DNA of 64,000 nt from Corynebacterium glaucum (GCF_002287505.1 NZ_CP019688.1:620001-684000); one strand, 5' to 3'; counted from the stretch's first letter, positions 28,749 to 38,246 are shown. The notes: generated from the letters alone by a model not told the origin. Program-made: numbers and translations.

Positions 28749-30122
28749 ATGAGCAACCAGTACCGCGTGCAGAACCCGGTTACCAACGAGATCGTCGAGA
28801 CCTTCGACTTCGCCACCGATGAGGAGATCCAGGATGTTCTGAACCGCTCCGAGAAGGCCTTCAAGTCGTGGCGCAACACCACCTACGAAGAGCGCGCCGT
28901 CATCGTGAGCAAGGCAGCCGATCTGCTGAAGGAGCGCGCGAATGAGCTGGCCCAGATTGCCGCAGAGGAGATGGGCAAGCCCATCCCGGAGGGCGAGTGG
29001 GAGATGAACTTCTCCGGCGACATCATGCAGTTCTACGCCGACAACGCCCCGGAGCACTGCGCACCGAAGGATGTTGACGTCCCGGGCGGCAAGGCCGTTG
29101 TGCGCCGTCTGCCGCTGGGCACCATCCTGGGCATCATGCCGTGGAACTACCCGATCTACCAGATCGCCCGTTTCGCCGGCCCGAACCTGATGAACGGCAA
29201 CTGCATCATCTTGAAGCACGCCGAGATCACCCCGAAGTCCGCCGCTGCTTTCGAGCAGATCCTGAAGGACGCTGGCCTGCCGGACGGCGTGTACATCAAC
29301 GTCTACGCCACCCACGACCAGATCGAGACCATCATCGCCGACCCGCGCGTCCAGGGTGTTTCCCTCACCGGTTCCGAGCGCGCTGGCGCCAAGGTCGCTG
29401 AAACCGCGGGTAAGAACCTGAAGAAGGTTGTCCTCGAGCTCGGCGGCACCGACCCGTACATCGTCCTCGACGCCGCCGACATCCGCGCGGCAGCACAGGA
29501 GGCATGGGACAAGCGCGTCCACAACGCCGGCCAGGCCTGCACCTCCAACAAGCGCATCATCGTGATGGAGGACATCTACGACCAGTTCGTCGACGAGATG
29601 GTCAGCATCGCAGAGGGCTACAAGAAGGGCGACCCGTCCAACCCGGGCGAGAACGAGTACTTCCCGATGTCCTCGCGCCGCGCAGCCGAGATCCTCAAGG
29701 ATCAGATCGACCGCTCCGTTGCAGCTGGTGCGAACCTGCGCACCGGCGCCGAGATCGACGACACCACCGCGTACTTCTCCCCGGCGGTTCTGACCGACCT
29801 GCCGGTTGGCTCTGAGCCGTACTACGAGGAGTTCTTCGGGCCGGTGGCGGAGATCTACAAGGTTTCCTCCGAGGAAGAGGCCGTGGAGCTGGCGAACAAC
29901 TCCTACCAGGGCCTCGGCGGCGCCGTCTTCTCCGACGACGTTGAGAAGGCCACCAAGGTTGCGGACCAGATCGACACCGGCATGATCCACGTCAACCTCG
30001 GCCAGTACTTCTCTGCGATCCTGCCGTTCGGTGGCGTGAAGCGCTCCGGCTTCGGCCGCGAGCTCTCCGTGTTCGCACTCGATGAGTTTGTGAACAAGCA
30101 GTACCGCTACATCAACGACTAA
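28749..30122 (+). CDS. NAD(P)-dependent aldehyde dehydrogenase (GabD/SSADH-like)
   Basis: Oxidises an aldehyde to the acid, 457 residues. Catalytic Cys264 in NAGQACTSNKR and general base Glu230 in VLELGGTDP; cofactor motifs MPWNYPIYQ and SLTGSERAG. The shape matches the succinate-semialdehyde dehydrogenase-like branch. It lies 57 bases after oxygenase copy 2 behind AAAGGAA and before a strong terminator, so it should handle an aldehyde made by the oxygenases. Confidence 0.9.
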   Translation: MSNQYRVQNPVTNEIVETFDFATDEEIQDVLNRSEKAFKSWRNTTYEERAVIVSKAADLLKERANELAQIAAEEMGKPIPEGEWEMNFSGDIMQFYADNAPEHCAPKDVDVPGGKAVVRRLPLGTILGIMPWNYPIYQIARFAGPNLMNGNCIILKHAEITPKSAAAFEQILKDAGLPDGVYINVYATHDQIETIIADPRVQGVSLTGSERAGAKVAETAGKNLKKVVLELGGTDPYIVLDAADIRAAAQEAWDKRVHNAGQACTSNKRIIVMEDIYDQFVDEMVSIAEGYKKGDPSNPGENEYFPMSSRRAAEILKDQIDRSVAAGANLRTGAEIDDTTAYFSPAVLTDLPVGSEPYYEEFFGPVAEIYKVSSEEEAVELANNSYQGLGGAVFSDDVEKATKVADQIDTGMIHVNLGQYFSAILPFGGVKRSGFGRELSVFALDEFVNKQYRYIND

Positions 30123-30140
30123 TCGGGAACTGTCCTGAAG

Positions 30141-30188
30141 GCGGCCGGCCCGTTTGGTGACTACCACCGAACGGGCCGGCCGCTTTTT
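30141..30188 (+). terminator. Strong intrinsic terminator after the aldehyde dehydrogenase
   Basis: A long GC-rich stem (GCGGCCGGCCCGTT pairing with AACGGGCCGGCCGC) with TGGTG/CCACC extending the pairing and a short loop, followed by TTTTT at 30184-30188. It ends the oxygenase operon. Confidence 0.93.
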
Positions 30189-30201
30189 GAGCTTGTTCTG
30201 C

Positions 30202-30483
30202 TTAACCCGTCGGGATCACCGGTGCCGGTTGCCAGATCTCGCGGGCCGGACTCGATGTCGAACTCTGCGTGGAAGTCACCGGGGTGGACGGCACCTGCGC
30301 AGAAGTCATTGGTGCCGAAGTCATCGGTGCCGTCGTCGGCGCGCCCGCTGTGGGAGTTGCATCCTTGTCGCGGTCCCAGGGTGCCTGGAAGTCAGGTCGC
30401 GTATCCATCGCCACAGCGATGCCCACCAGCGCGACCAGGATCAACACCAGCAGCCGAGTTCCGCCTTTCTTCATGCGCCCCAT
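30202..30483 (-). CDS. Small membrane-anchored Thr/Pro-rich protein
   Basis: Predicted 93-residue protein: basic start MGRMKKGGTR, one hydrophobic segment (LLVLILVALVGIAVAM), then an extracellular low-complexity tail with TSAPMTSAQVPSTPVTSTQSS. It may be exported and anchored by its N-terminus. ATG 30483 has GGTGGGA in front; ATG 30474 is possible. It is divergent from ftsE. Function unknown; the repeat-like Thr/Pro/Ser tail could be O-mannosylated. Confidence 0.6.
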   Translation of the reverse strand: MGRMKKGGTRLLVLILVALVGIAVAMDTRPDFQAPWDRDKDATPTAGAPTTAPMTSAPMTSAQVPSTPVTSTQSSTSSPAREIWQPAPVIPTG

Positions 30484-30568
30484 TGTCCCACCCAGATAGG
30501 GTAAGCACCGCGTAACCGACGAGTGTCGGTAATTTCGGGGACGTATCACCCATGGCTACTCTTATCGC

Positions 30569-31255
30569 ATGATCCAATTCGACCGCGTCAGCAAGGTCTA
30601 TCCCACATCGACTAGGCCCGCGTTGGATGATGTCTCGTTCACCATTGAAGACGGCGAGTTCGTTTTCCTGATCGGCCCGTCAGGCTCCGGAAAATCCACG
30701 TTCCTGCAGCTGATGATCCGCGAAGAAAACGTCACCTCCGGCGACATCCAGTTCAACGATTTCCACGTCAACACACTCAAGGGCAAAGACGTGAATAAGC
30801 TGCGTCAAGCGATTGGGTACGTCTTCCAAGACTTCCGCCTGCTGCCCGCGCTCAACGTCTACGACAACGTGGCATTCGCCCTTGAAGTCATCGGGATGCG
30901 AAAGACACGCATCAATAAGCTCGTCCCCGATGCTCTGGAGCTGGTCGGCCTGGCGTCGAAAAGCAAGCGAATGCCCAACGAGCTTTCCGGCGGCGAGCAA
31001 CAGCGAGTGGCAATTGCCCGCGCCTTTGTGAACAAACCTCCGCTCATGCTTGCCGACGAACCGACGGGCAACCTAGATCCTGCTACGGCCGACGAGATCA
31101 TGGCGTTGCTCGCACGTATCAACCGACTTGGTACGACGGTGGTGATGTCCACCCACAACGCGCGTGCCGTCAACGACATGCGCCGACGCGTAATGGAGCT
31201 GGACTTGGGCAGGCTCGTGCGCGACGACAGTCACGGCGTTTACGGGAGGGCATAG
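30569..31255 (+). CDS. ftsE: Cell division ATP-binding protein FtsE
   Basis: ATPase of the FtsEX complex, which activates cell-wall hydrolases at the septum. The 228 residues carry GPSGSGKST (Walker A), [14 protein letters not shown] (signature), [12 protein letters not shown] (Walker B) and STHN (switch). ATG 30569 follows -10 box TACTCT (30557-30562) by 6 bases, suggesting a leaderless message. It is immediately followed by ftsX. Confidence 0.96.
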   Translation: MIQFDRVSKVYPTSTRPALDDVSFTIEDGEFVFLIGPSGSGKSTFLQLMIREENVTSGDIQFNDFHVNTLKGKDVNKLRQAIGYVFQDFRLLPALNVYDNVAFALEVIGMRKTRINKLVPDALELVGLASKSKRMPNELSGGEQQRVAIARAFVNKPPLMLADEPTGNLDPATADEIMALLARINRLGTTVVMSTHNARAVNDMRRRVMELDLGRLVRDDSHGVYGRA

Positions 31256-32158
31256 ATGAACTGGGCTTTTATTTTCCGCGAGGGCTACAAAGGCCTCGGG
31301 CGCAACATCACGATGACGATCGCGCTCGTGATTACCACCATGCTCTCACTCGTGCTCGTGGGTGCCGGCATTTTGCTGTCGCAGGCGACCGCGCAGACCA
31401 AGGACCTGTACCTGGACCGCGTGGAAGTGATGGTGGAGCTGAACGAGGAGATCTCCGCGAGCGACGAAGACTGTTCGTCGCAAGCCTGCCGCGAGGTGCG
31501 CGACACCCTGCAGGCTGACAGCGGGGTAGAGCAGGTCACCTTCCGCTCGCGCGCGCAGTCCTACGAGCGCTTCGTTGAGCTGTTCGAGGCCAGCGAACCG
31601 GACCTCGTTCGCGAGACCAGTCCGGAGGCGCTGCCGGCGGCTTTGCACGTGCGACTCAGCGACCCGTCGGACACCTCGCCGATTGACGAGATCCGGGATC
31701 TGCCGCAGGTCGCGGTGATCACCGACCAGGCCGACACCGTGCGCGACGCGGCGAGTACGATGGACACGTTCCGCAACATGACCTGGTTCTTCGCCGGTGC
31801 ACAGGCGCTGGCCGCGATCTTCCTCATTGTGAACATGGTTCAGCTCGCAGCGTTCAACCGCCGTGAGCAGATCGGCATCATGCGCATGGTGGGTGCGTCG
31901 CGCTGGTTCACGCAGGCGCCGTTCGTGCTCGAGGCGGTGATGGCGGTGGCCATCGGTGCCGTGCTGGCGACGGTGCTGGTGTTCGTCGGCAAGCGGACGA
32001 TCGTCGATACGATCCTTTCGGAGCTGTACTCCTCCCAGCTCATCGCCTACGTACCTACCTCGGCGGTGTGGACGGTCATGCCCCTGATCGGGCTCGCAGC
32101 GATGCTCATCGGCGGTCTCGCGGCGCAGATTGCACTGCGCTCCTACGTGCGCAAATAG
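31256..32158 (+). CDS. ftsX: Cell division permease-like protein FtsX
   Basis: Membrane partner of FtsE, 300 residues: a cytoplasmic N-tail with FREGYKGLGRN, TM1 (about 19-42), an extracellular domain of about 120 residues with a Cys pair (CSSQAC, about 74-79), then three C-terminal helices including FNRREQIGIMRMVGAS. The ATG directly follows the ftsE stop. The extracellular domain recruits a peptidoglycan hydrolase, RipC-like in actinobacteria. Confidence 0.95.
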   Translation: MNWAFIFREGYKGLGRNITMTIALVITTMLSLVLVGAGILLSQATAQTKDLYLDRVEVMVELNEEISASDEDCSSQACREVRDTLQADSGVEQVTFRSRAQSYERFVELFEASEPDLVRETSPEALPAALHVRLSDPSDTSPIDEIRDLPQVAVITDQADTVRDAASTMDTFRNMTWFFAGAQALAAIFLIVNMVQLAAFNRREQIGIMRMVGASRWFTQAPFVLEAVMAVAIGAVLATVLVFVGKRTIVDTILSELYSSQLIAYVPTSAVWTVMPLIGLAAMLIGGLAAQIALRSYVRK

Positions 32159-32195
32159 CTTCGCGCTCAGGTGGGGTAGTAGCATTAGCCACCTT

Positions 32196-32687
32196 ATGGC
32201 CAAGAAGAAAAAGCAGTCGAGCAACTCCGGGGTGCTAGCCACCAACCGGAAGGCTCGGCATGACTACACCATCTTGGACACCTGGGAGACCGGGATCGTG
32301 CTCCAGGGCACCGAGATCAAGGCGCTGCGCGAAGGCAAGGTCTCACTCGTCGAGGCATTCGCCACCATCGATAACGGCGAGGTGTGGCTGCGCAACATGC
32401 ACATCCCCGAGTACTCGAAGGGACACTGGACCAACCACCCGCCGCGCCGCACCCGCAAACTGCTCATGCACCGCCGCGAGATCGACTCGCTGGAGGGCAA
32501 GCTTCGCGACGGCAACCGCACCCTGATTCCGCTGTCGATCTACCTCAAGGACGGCCGCGCGAAGGTCGAGTTGGGCCTCGGACAGGGTAAACAGGATTAC
32601 GACAAGCGCCAGTCCATTAAGCGCCGCACCGAAGACCGCGAGATCGCCCGCGATTTGGGACGCAAATTCAAGGGCATCAAAGCCTAG
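32196..32687 (+). CDS. smpB: SsrA-binding protein SmpB
   Basis: Binds tmRNA and delivers it to stalled ribosomes. 163 residues with NRKARHDYTILDTWETGI, LQGTEIKALREGKVSL, the central GLGQGKQDYDKRQSIKRR and a basic C-terminal tail. ATG 32196 begins MAKKKKQ. It lies 37 bases after ftsX as in other corynebacteria. Its RNA partner is encoded 5.6 kb downstream at 38247. Confidence 0.97.
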   Translation: MAKKKKQSSNSGVLATNRKARHDYTILDTWETGIVLQGTEIKALREGKVSLVEAFATIDNGEVWLRNMHIPEYSKGHWTNHPPRRTRKLLMHRREIDSLEGKLRDGNRTLIPLSIYLKDGRAKVELGLGQGKQDYDKRQSIKRRTEDREIARDLGRKFKGIKA

Positions 32688-32702
32688 CTACGCTTGGGTG
32701 GC

Positions 32703-33359
32703 ATGAAACCCAAAAAGACTGCACTGATCACTGGCGCCTCCCGTGGCATCGGCCGCTCTATCGCGGAAGAACTCGGCCAGGATCACCACATCTACGCGGG
32801 AGCGTCGAAGGACGCTTCCCAGATCGTCGATAAGCTTCCGAGCGCTGAGCCGTTCGAGGCTGACCTCACTGACACCGACGCGATCCTCCGCGCGGCCGAA
32901 CAGATCGAGGAGCTGGATGTTCTCGTTCTCGCCGCGGGCGTGATGGAGCACGGCCCGCTCGAGGAGCTCACCGACGACAAGTGGCGCACGATGATGGAGG
33001 TCAACCTCTTCGCGCCCGTGACGCTCACCCGCGCGTTGTTGCCTGCGTTGCGGCGCTCTAACGGCTTGATCATCGCCATCAACTCGGGCGCCGGCTTCCA
33101 GGGCATCGCCGAGAACTCCGCCTACTGCGCGTCGAAGTTCGCGCTGCGCGGCTTCACCGAAGCGCTGCAGGAGGAAGAGGCTGGCAAGGTGCGGGTGACA
33201 TCGCTGCACCCGGGACGCACTGACACCGATATGCTCGCCGGCGACGACGGGCGGCCGAAGATGGATGCGGTGAACGTGGCCAAGGCTGCGCGCCTCGCTG
33301 TTGACGCTGGCCCGGACGCGGTCGTGGAGTTCATGCGCGTGCGCCCAGCGCGTACCTAA
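32703..33359 (+). CDS. Short-chain dehydrogenase/reductase
   Basis: NAD(P)-dependent oxidoreductase of 218 residues. Cofactor motif TGASRGIGRS (TGxxxGxG), NLFAPVTLTRALLPALR, catalytic Ser in INSGAGF and YCASK (YxxxK). It is shorter than the usual 250 residues and lacks the C-terminal substrate loop extension. ATG 32703 follows -10 box TACGCT (32689-32694) by 8 bases. One GCTTATCGACG copy on the opposite strand encodes V-D-K-L. Substrate unknown. The 163-base gap after it holds no gene. Confidence 0.9.
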   Translation: MKPKKTALITGASRGIGRSIAEELGQDHHIYAGASKDASQIVDKLPSAEPFEADLTDTDAILRAAEQIEELDVLVLAAGVMEHGPLEELTDDKWRTMMEVNLFAPVTLTRALLPALRRSNGLIIAINSGAGFQGIAENSAYCASKFALRGFTEALQEEEAGKVRVTSLHPGRTDTDMLAGDDGRPKMDAVNVAKAARLAVDAGPDAVVEFMRVRPART

Positions 33360-33522
33360 GGGCCCCAAACGCGCCCAAGCCGCCTGCCGTACGGGTTGAC
33401 CCCGATGCGGTTTTCAGGGTGGAAATCGGGGCGACACCCCACGCGGTCGGGCGCCTTTTGCAGGAATAATCGGAACCTAGCGAATCAGCGCTTTCCAAGC
33501 TCCCGACACAAAGGAACCTCCG

Positions 33523-34251
33523 ATGACCACCGCCGCTTACGCGCGCAACCTCCGCAAAACCTACGGGCGGGGCAACACCGCCGTCAACGCTCTAGACGGC
33601 GTCGACGTTGACCTTGCAGCGGGCCAATTCACCGCGATCATGGGCCCGTCGGGCTCCGGCAAATCCACGCTCATGCACTGCATGGCCGGGCTCGACGAAC
33701 CGACCGAGGGCGACGTGTTCCTCGGCGACACCAACATTTCCAACCTCAATGACGCCGAGCTGACCGCGATGCGGCGCGACCGCATCGGGTTTATCTTCCA
33801 ATCTTTCAACCTCGTGCCCACGCTGACGGCGGAGGAGAACATCACCCTGCCTGCCCGAATCGCGGGCAAGAGCATCGACGAGCAGTGGCTTGCGGACGTC
33901 ACCCGCCGCTTCGGCATCCAGGAACGCCTGAATCACCGCCCCGCGGAGCTCTCCGGCGGGCAGCAGCAGCGCGTCGCCTGCGCTCGGGCCATCGCGTCGA
34001 AGCCGGAGGTCATCTTCGGCGACGAGCCTACCGGCAACCTGGACTCCAATTCCGCCACGGAAGTGCTGAACCTGCTTCGTACCTCGGTCGATGAGATGGG
34101 CCAGACCGTGGTCGTGGTCACCCACGACGCGAAGGCGGCAAGCTATGCGGATCGCGTCATTTTCCTGGTTGACGGGAAGCTCGTGAACGAGATCCACTCG
34201 CCGACCACCGACCAGATCCTGGCAACCATGGCGGGAGTCGAGCGTTCATGA
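33523..34251 (+). CDS. ABC transporter ATPase, MacB/LolD type
   Basis: ATPase of 242 residues: [18 protein letters not shown] (Walker A), LSGGQQQRVACARA (signature), [13 protein letters not shown] (Walker B), VVTHD (switch), with the LolD/MacB hallmark FIFQSFNLVPTLTAEENI. AAAGGA precedes ATG 33523. The stop overlaps the permease ATG (ATGA). Likely a mechanotransmission or lipoprotein/antimicrobial exporter with the large permease that follows. Confidence 0.92.
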   Translation: MTTAAYARNLRKTYGRGNTAVNALDGVDVDLAAGQFTAIMGPSGSGKSTLMHCMAGLDEPTEGDVFLGDTNISNLNDAELTAMRRDRIGFIFQSFNLVPTLTAEENITLPARIAGKSIDEQWLADVTRRFGIQERLNHRPAELSGGQQQRVACARAIASKPEVIFGDEPTGNLDSNSATEVLNLLRTSVDEMGQTVVVVTHDAKAASYADRVIFLVDGKLVNEIHSPTTDQILATMAGVERS

Positions 34252-36806
34252 ATGCCGCAATCGCCCAATTGAGCTGGCGAAACATCCGCGCCAACACCAC
34301 CAGGTTGCTCCTCTCGCTGATCGCAGTCGTGCTCGGCACCGGCTTCGTCGCCGGCGGGTTCATCCTCACTGCGACCCTCAACAAAGCGTTCGAGGACATC
34401 ATCTCCAACAACTACGAGGGCGTCGATGTCGTCGTCAAAGGCTCAATGGAGCACCCACTCGACCGCATCACCACCAAAGAAACCCTCGAGAAACTCCCGG
34501 AGGTCGAGCTCGCCGAACCCAGCGGGACACAGGCCGTTGCATTGCTTATCGACGACACCCCCGTCCAGGCCCGCGGCGGTGGTACCTGGATTCTTCCGTT
34601 CACCCCTGATGGTGAACGCATCGGCTTCAGCGAGCTGACCATGGTCGAAGGCGATGCCCCGGATGAGTCCGGCCACGGTGTCATCAACGCCTCCACCGCC
34701 GAGCAATACGACGTGCAGGTAGGCGACACCGTCGCCGTTGTCGACCGCACCGGCCGACACGAATTCACCATCGACGGGATCTATGACCCCGGCTTCGACG
34801 CAGGCAACTGGGCGGGATTGCAGATCCCGCAGGACCAGTACTGGGACGAATACTCGGTGGACAACATCGCCAACGTAGTCAGCGTGCGCGCCGCAGAAGG
34901 CACCTCGCCCGAGGCTGCCGTCGACGCGATCAGCACGGCGTTGCCCGACGCTGAGGTCAAGACCGGCGAGCAGGCCACCGAAGATGAATCCGCTGCCGTG
35001 AGGGAGCAACTCGCCTTCATCAGCTACATCCTGGCGGCGTTCGGCCTCATCGCTCTGCTCGTTGGTTCCTTCATCATTTCCAACACGTTCTCCATGATCG
35101 TCGCCCAGCGACAGAAAGAATACGCGCTGCTGCGTGCACTTGGTATGTCGCAGCACCAGCTCACCGGATCGGTGGCGGTGGAAGCGTTCATCATCGGGCT
35201 GATCGGGTCGGTGCTCGGCATCGGTGTGGGGTTCGGTCTGATCGCGCTGATCGTCTGGGGCATGGAACGAGCCGAAGTCGGTTTCCCCAATGCCGGCATC
35301 GGTTTGAACTGGCAGGCGGTGGTTATCTCGCTTGTCGTGGGTCTGCTGGTCACCCTGTGGGGTGCGTGGGCTCCCGCCCGCCGCGCCGGGGCCGTGCGCC
35401 CCGTGGAGGCAATGCGCTCGGGCGAGACTTCGACTGCACAGCCCCTGCGGGCACGCACGGTCATCGGAGCGGTGTTGATGCTCGCCGGGATTGGCGCGAC
35501 GGCCGCCGGTGCGTTCGTCGATGCGTCGACCGCTAACAGAGCCATGCTGGTAGGCGTCGGCGCGCTCGCGATGGTTGCGGGTTGGCTCCTGCTATCCGCT
35601 GCGATCGTTCGCGTGATCTCAGGCGCAACCCCGCGTTCGTGGCCGCCGGTGGGCGTTCTGGCCGGCACCAACCTCGCACGAAATCCGCGCCGCACCGCGT
35701 CGACCGCTTTCGCGCTCATGCTCGGGGTGACCCTGGTCTCTGCCGTGGGCATCCTCGGTGCCTCTATGAAGAACTCGGTGTTTGGTGTCGTCGACGAGCA
35801 ACTGCGTGCGGACGCCGTGATCACCAAGTCGGCGCCATCTCTCGAATTCCCGGCCAACGCTATGGAAGAAATCAGGGCGATGCCCGAGGTCACCGGGTCG
35901 TTCGACTCGTTAGCCGCTCCGGTTGCCGTCATCCGGCCGGGGAGCACTCCAGAGCAGACCGCGGAGGCCGCATCGGGCAACGGCTTCGATGCCATCATCT
36001 CGAGCGATCCAACCGACGTCATCAACCTCGAGGTTGCAGAAGGCGACTTCGCCGATCTGGTCAACGGGCCGGGGGTGGGCATGAGCCGCTCCGAAGCGGA
36101 CAAGTTCGGGGTATCACTCGGCGACACAGTGCAGGTAGTCTCGCCGGTTTCGCCAGAGCTTATCGACGAACCATTGGCAGTGATCTGGGAGGATTCCGAC
36201 GTATTCATGGGGGTGGGAATCTCCGCGCACACGGCGAGGAAGCTCGTGCCCAATGAGGACCAGTGGATGCGCGTCAACGCCATGGTGACATTCCGCGAGG
36301 ATATGGACGAACAGGAAGGAATTGCAAAGCTCGAAGAAACCGTCAAGCCGTTTGCCGTGCTACAGGTCCAGGATCGCTACGAGTTCCGCGACCAGAGTGC
36401 AGGCCAGATTGATGGGCTGCTGTCGGTGGTCTACGGTCTGCTGGCGCTGTCCGTGGTCATCGCCATCTTCGGCATCATCAACACTTTGGCGCTTTCGATC
36501 ACCGAGCGCAGGCGAGAGTTCGGCACCCTGAGGGCCGTTGGTATGCAGCGGGCTCAGGTGCGCCGCATGATCGCAATGGAGTCGGTTGTCATCGCGGTGC
36601 TCGGTGCGCTCGCTGGCATTGTGCTCGGAACCTGGGTTGGCTACGCCTTCGTACAGACGCTCTCGGACACAGGCTTAGACCGGACGCTCATTCCCTGGGC
36701 GCAGCTCGGTGGTGTGCTCGCGGTCGCCGTGGTGGTGGGGATCGTGGCCGCGCTGGTCCCTTCCCGGCAAGCGGCTCGTACACATCCGCTGGCAGCGACC
36801 GGATAA
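34248..36806 (+). CDS. FtsX-like ABC permease, two MacB-type units fused
   Basis: Large permease of 852 residues with two FtsX-like units. Each has a membrane helix, a big extracellular MacB-core-like domain (about 45-250 and about 520-700) and three further helices. Conserved FtsX segments: SMIVAQRQKEYALLRALGMSQHQLTG at about 280 and LSITERRREFGTLRAVGMQRAQVRRM at about 750. It pairs with the overlapping ATPase. Such systems in Gram-positives handle peptide antibiotics or cell-envelope cargo. It holds two GCTTATCGACG copies, both coding L-I-D. Confidence 0.9.
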   Translation: MNAAIAQLSWRNIRANTTRLLLSLIAVVLGTGFVAGGFILTATLNKAFEDIISNNYEGVDVVVKGSMEHPLDRITTKETLEKLPEVELAEPSGTQAVALLIDDTPVQARGGGTWILPFTPDGERIGFSELTMVEGDAPDESGHGVINASTAEQYDVQVGDTVAVVDRTGRHEFTIDGIYDPGFDAGNWAGLQIPQDQYWDEYSVDNIANVVSVRAAEGTSPEAAVDAISTALPDAEVKTGEQATEDESAAVREQLAFISYILAAFGLIALLVGSFIISNTFSMIVAQRQKEYALLRALGMSQHQLTGSVAVEAFIIGLIGSVLGIGVGFGLIALIVWGMERAEVGFPNAGIGLNWQAVVISLVVGLLVTLWGAWAPARRAGAVRPVEAMRSGETSTAQPLRARTVIGAVLMLAGIGATAAGAFVDASTANRAMLVGVGALAMVAGWLLLSAAIVRVISGATPRSWPPVGVLAGTNLARNPRRTASTAFALMLGVTLVSAVGILGASMKNSVFGVVDEQLRADAVITKSAPSLEFPANAMEEIRAMPEVTGSFDSLAAPVAVIRPGSTPEQTAEAASGNGFDAIISSDPTDVINLEVAEGDFADLVNGPGVGMSRSEADKFGVSLGDTVQVVSPVSPELIDEPLAVIWEDSDVFMGVGISAHTARKLVPNEDQWMRVNAMVTFREDMDEQEGIAKLEETVKPFAVLQVQDRYEFRDQSAGQIDGLLSVVYGLLALSVVIAIFGIINTLALSITERRREFGTLRAVGMQRAQVRRMIAMESVVIAVLGALAGIVLGTWVGYAFVQTLSDTGLDRTLIPWAQLGGVLAVAVVVGIVAALVPSRQAARTHPLAATG

Positions 36807-36863
36807 CGGGAACCGCCTGCACCGGCACGCTTCCCCTGGGACACTCGCGGCGACCGGCAGGGA

Positions 36864-37931
36864 TTAGTCGATGGGGTAGCCGGTGGCCGGGCCCTCGGTG
36901 TTCGGCTTCCAACCCAGCGCGGGAGCTACGTGGGTGGCGAAGTTCTCCAAAATCCTCACGTTGACGTCCACGCCCATGCCGGTGGGGATAGTGATCAACA
37001 GAGTGTCGGCTGCCATGACGGCGGGGTCGGCCTTGAGCTGCTCAATGAGCTTGTCCGGCTCGGCGGCGTAGGTGCGGCCGAAGGTGGAAGCGCCCACGTC
37101 AGGAAGCATCCCCACCTGGTCGGAGCCGGAGGCCTGCATGCCAAAGAGCTGCATGTCGGCTCCGTCCACGATGGGGAAGATGGATCGGGAGACGGACACG
37201 CGCGGGGTCCAATCGTGGCCAGCTTCCTTCCACGCGGCGCGGTAGCGGCTGATCTGGTCCGCCTGGATTTCGCCAAGAGTAGCGGCGGTGGTCTCGGAGA
37301 CCAGGGTGGACGACATCAGGTTCAGCCCGTCCTTGGCGGTTTGTTCCGCGGAAGCGTGGGTGCCGGAGCCGTAGAAAATGTGCTTGCGCAGTTCAGGCGC
37401 GAGCGGGAAGACCGGAAGGGCTGAGCCGGGCTGGAACATGTTGGGGTACTGCCGGTCCAAGGGGGCGGCGGTGGCAAACCCATTGCCGTCGACAGCGGCC
37501 ATGAATTTCTCCAGGTGGCGGCGTGCCACGTCCGCCCCGTTGGGGGCGTCGCCCTTGTAACCGAAGGCTTCCCAGCCGCGGTCGGCTACCTCGGGGGCAC
37601 CGCGCGAAACGCCGAGGGCCACGCGGCCGCCGGAGAGCTGGTACAGGGAGGCCGCTTCTTCCGCCAGGTAGAGCGGGTTTTCGTAGCGCAGGTCGATCAC
37701 GCCGGTGCCCACCTCAATGAGTTTGGTGGTCGCGGCGACGGCACCGAGCAGCGGCATCGGGGCGGATGCCTGTGGCACGAAGTGGTGGACGCGGAAGGAG
37801 GCGTTGTTCACGCCGATCTCGTCGGCGGCCTGGGCCACCTCAAGGTGGATCTTGGCCACCTTCTCCGCAGACGGGCCGCGCTGGCCGCCGAAAGCGTAAT
37901 GTCCGAAGCTCAAAAACCCAAAAGCTTTCAT
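36864..37931 (-). CDS. LLM-class flavin-dependent oxidoreductase
   Basis: Luciferase-like (alpha/beta)8 monooxygenase or reductase of 355 residues using FMNH2 or F420. It begins MKAFGFLSFGHY; family motifs include FRVHHFVPQASAPMPLLGAVAATTKLIEVGTGV, the segment YENPLYLAEEAASLYQLSGGRVALGVSRG, and C-terminal ITIPTGMGVDVNVRILENF. ATG 37931 has AAGGGAG about 10 bases upstream; a longer reading would enter the tmRNA promoter. Substrate unknown. Confidence 0.87.
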   Translation of the reverse strand: MKAFGFLSFGHYAFGGQRGPSAEKVAKIHLEVAQAADEIGVNNASFRVHHFVPQASAPMPLLGAVAATTKLIEVGTGVIDLRYENPLYLAEEAASLYQLSGGRVALGVSRGAPEVADRGWEAFGYKGDAPNGADVARRHLEKFMAAVDGNGFATAAPLDRQYPNMFQPGSALPVFPLAPELRKHIFYGSGTHASAEQTAKDGLNLMSSTLVSETTAATLGEIQADQISRYRAAWKEAGHDWTPRVSVSRSIFPIVDGADMQLFGMQASGSDQVGMLPDVGASTFGRTYAAEPDKLIEQLKADPAVMAADTLLITIPTGMGVDVNVRILENFATHVAPALGWKPNTEGPATGYPID

Positions 37932-38246
37932 TGTTTCGCACTCCCTTTTTGGTGTCGTATCGACAACCGAGATGACGTCCACCTTATTCCGTGTCGTTCC
38001 CGTGGCGGTGGCCCCTGCGGAATACCCCAGGTCGCTAGGGTGGTGCGCCTCCGTCGCTGGGGGTGGAATCACGGGGCGGTTTGTATGTGCATGTTTGGAA
38101 TGCGGTGGTGGAGTTTCTCCGGGAGCGCTCAGGGCGTACTGCGGAACAGACTCGGGAATAACCCCCGGGAATACTCGGGCCGGCTCTTGCGCTTGGAAAC
38201 GGTGTGGACTAACGTTCACACTCCTACGTTTTCCGCGTAGTTGTGA
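37932..38246. other. Gene-free interval between the LLM gene and tmRNA
   Basis: 315 bases with no convincing gene. It contains G-rich repeats (CTCGGGAATA and GGGAATACTCGGG near 38150-38180) and an imperfect inverted repeat GTGTG...CACAC (38202-38221). The tmRNA promoter must lie in the last 50 bases, but no clear -35/-10 pair can be chosen. Confidence 0.5.

Noticed and set aside
28710..30167. Open frame of 485 codons antisense to the aldehyde dehydrogenase
   Set aside because: Shadow of a well-conserved enzyme gene; it also runs through the terminator stem.
35024..36346. Open frame of 440 codons antisense to the large ABC permease
   Set aside because: Ser/Thr-rich composition typical of a shadow frame; the sense permease has clear FtsX motifs.
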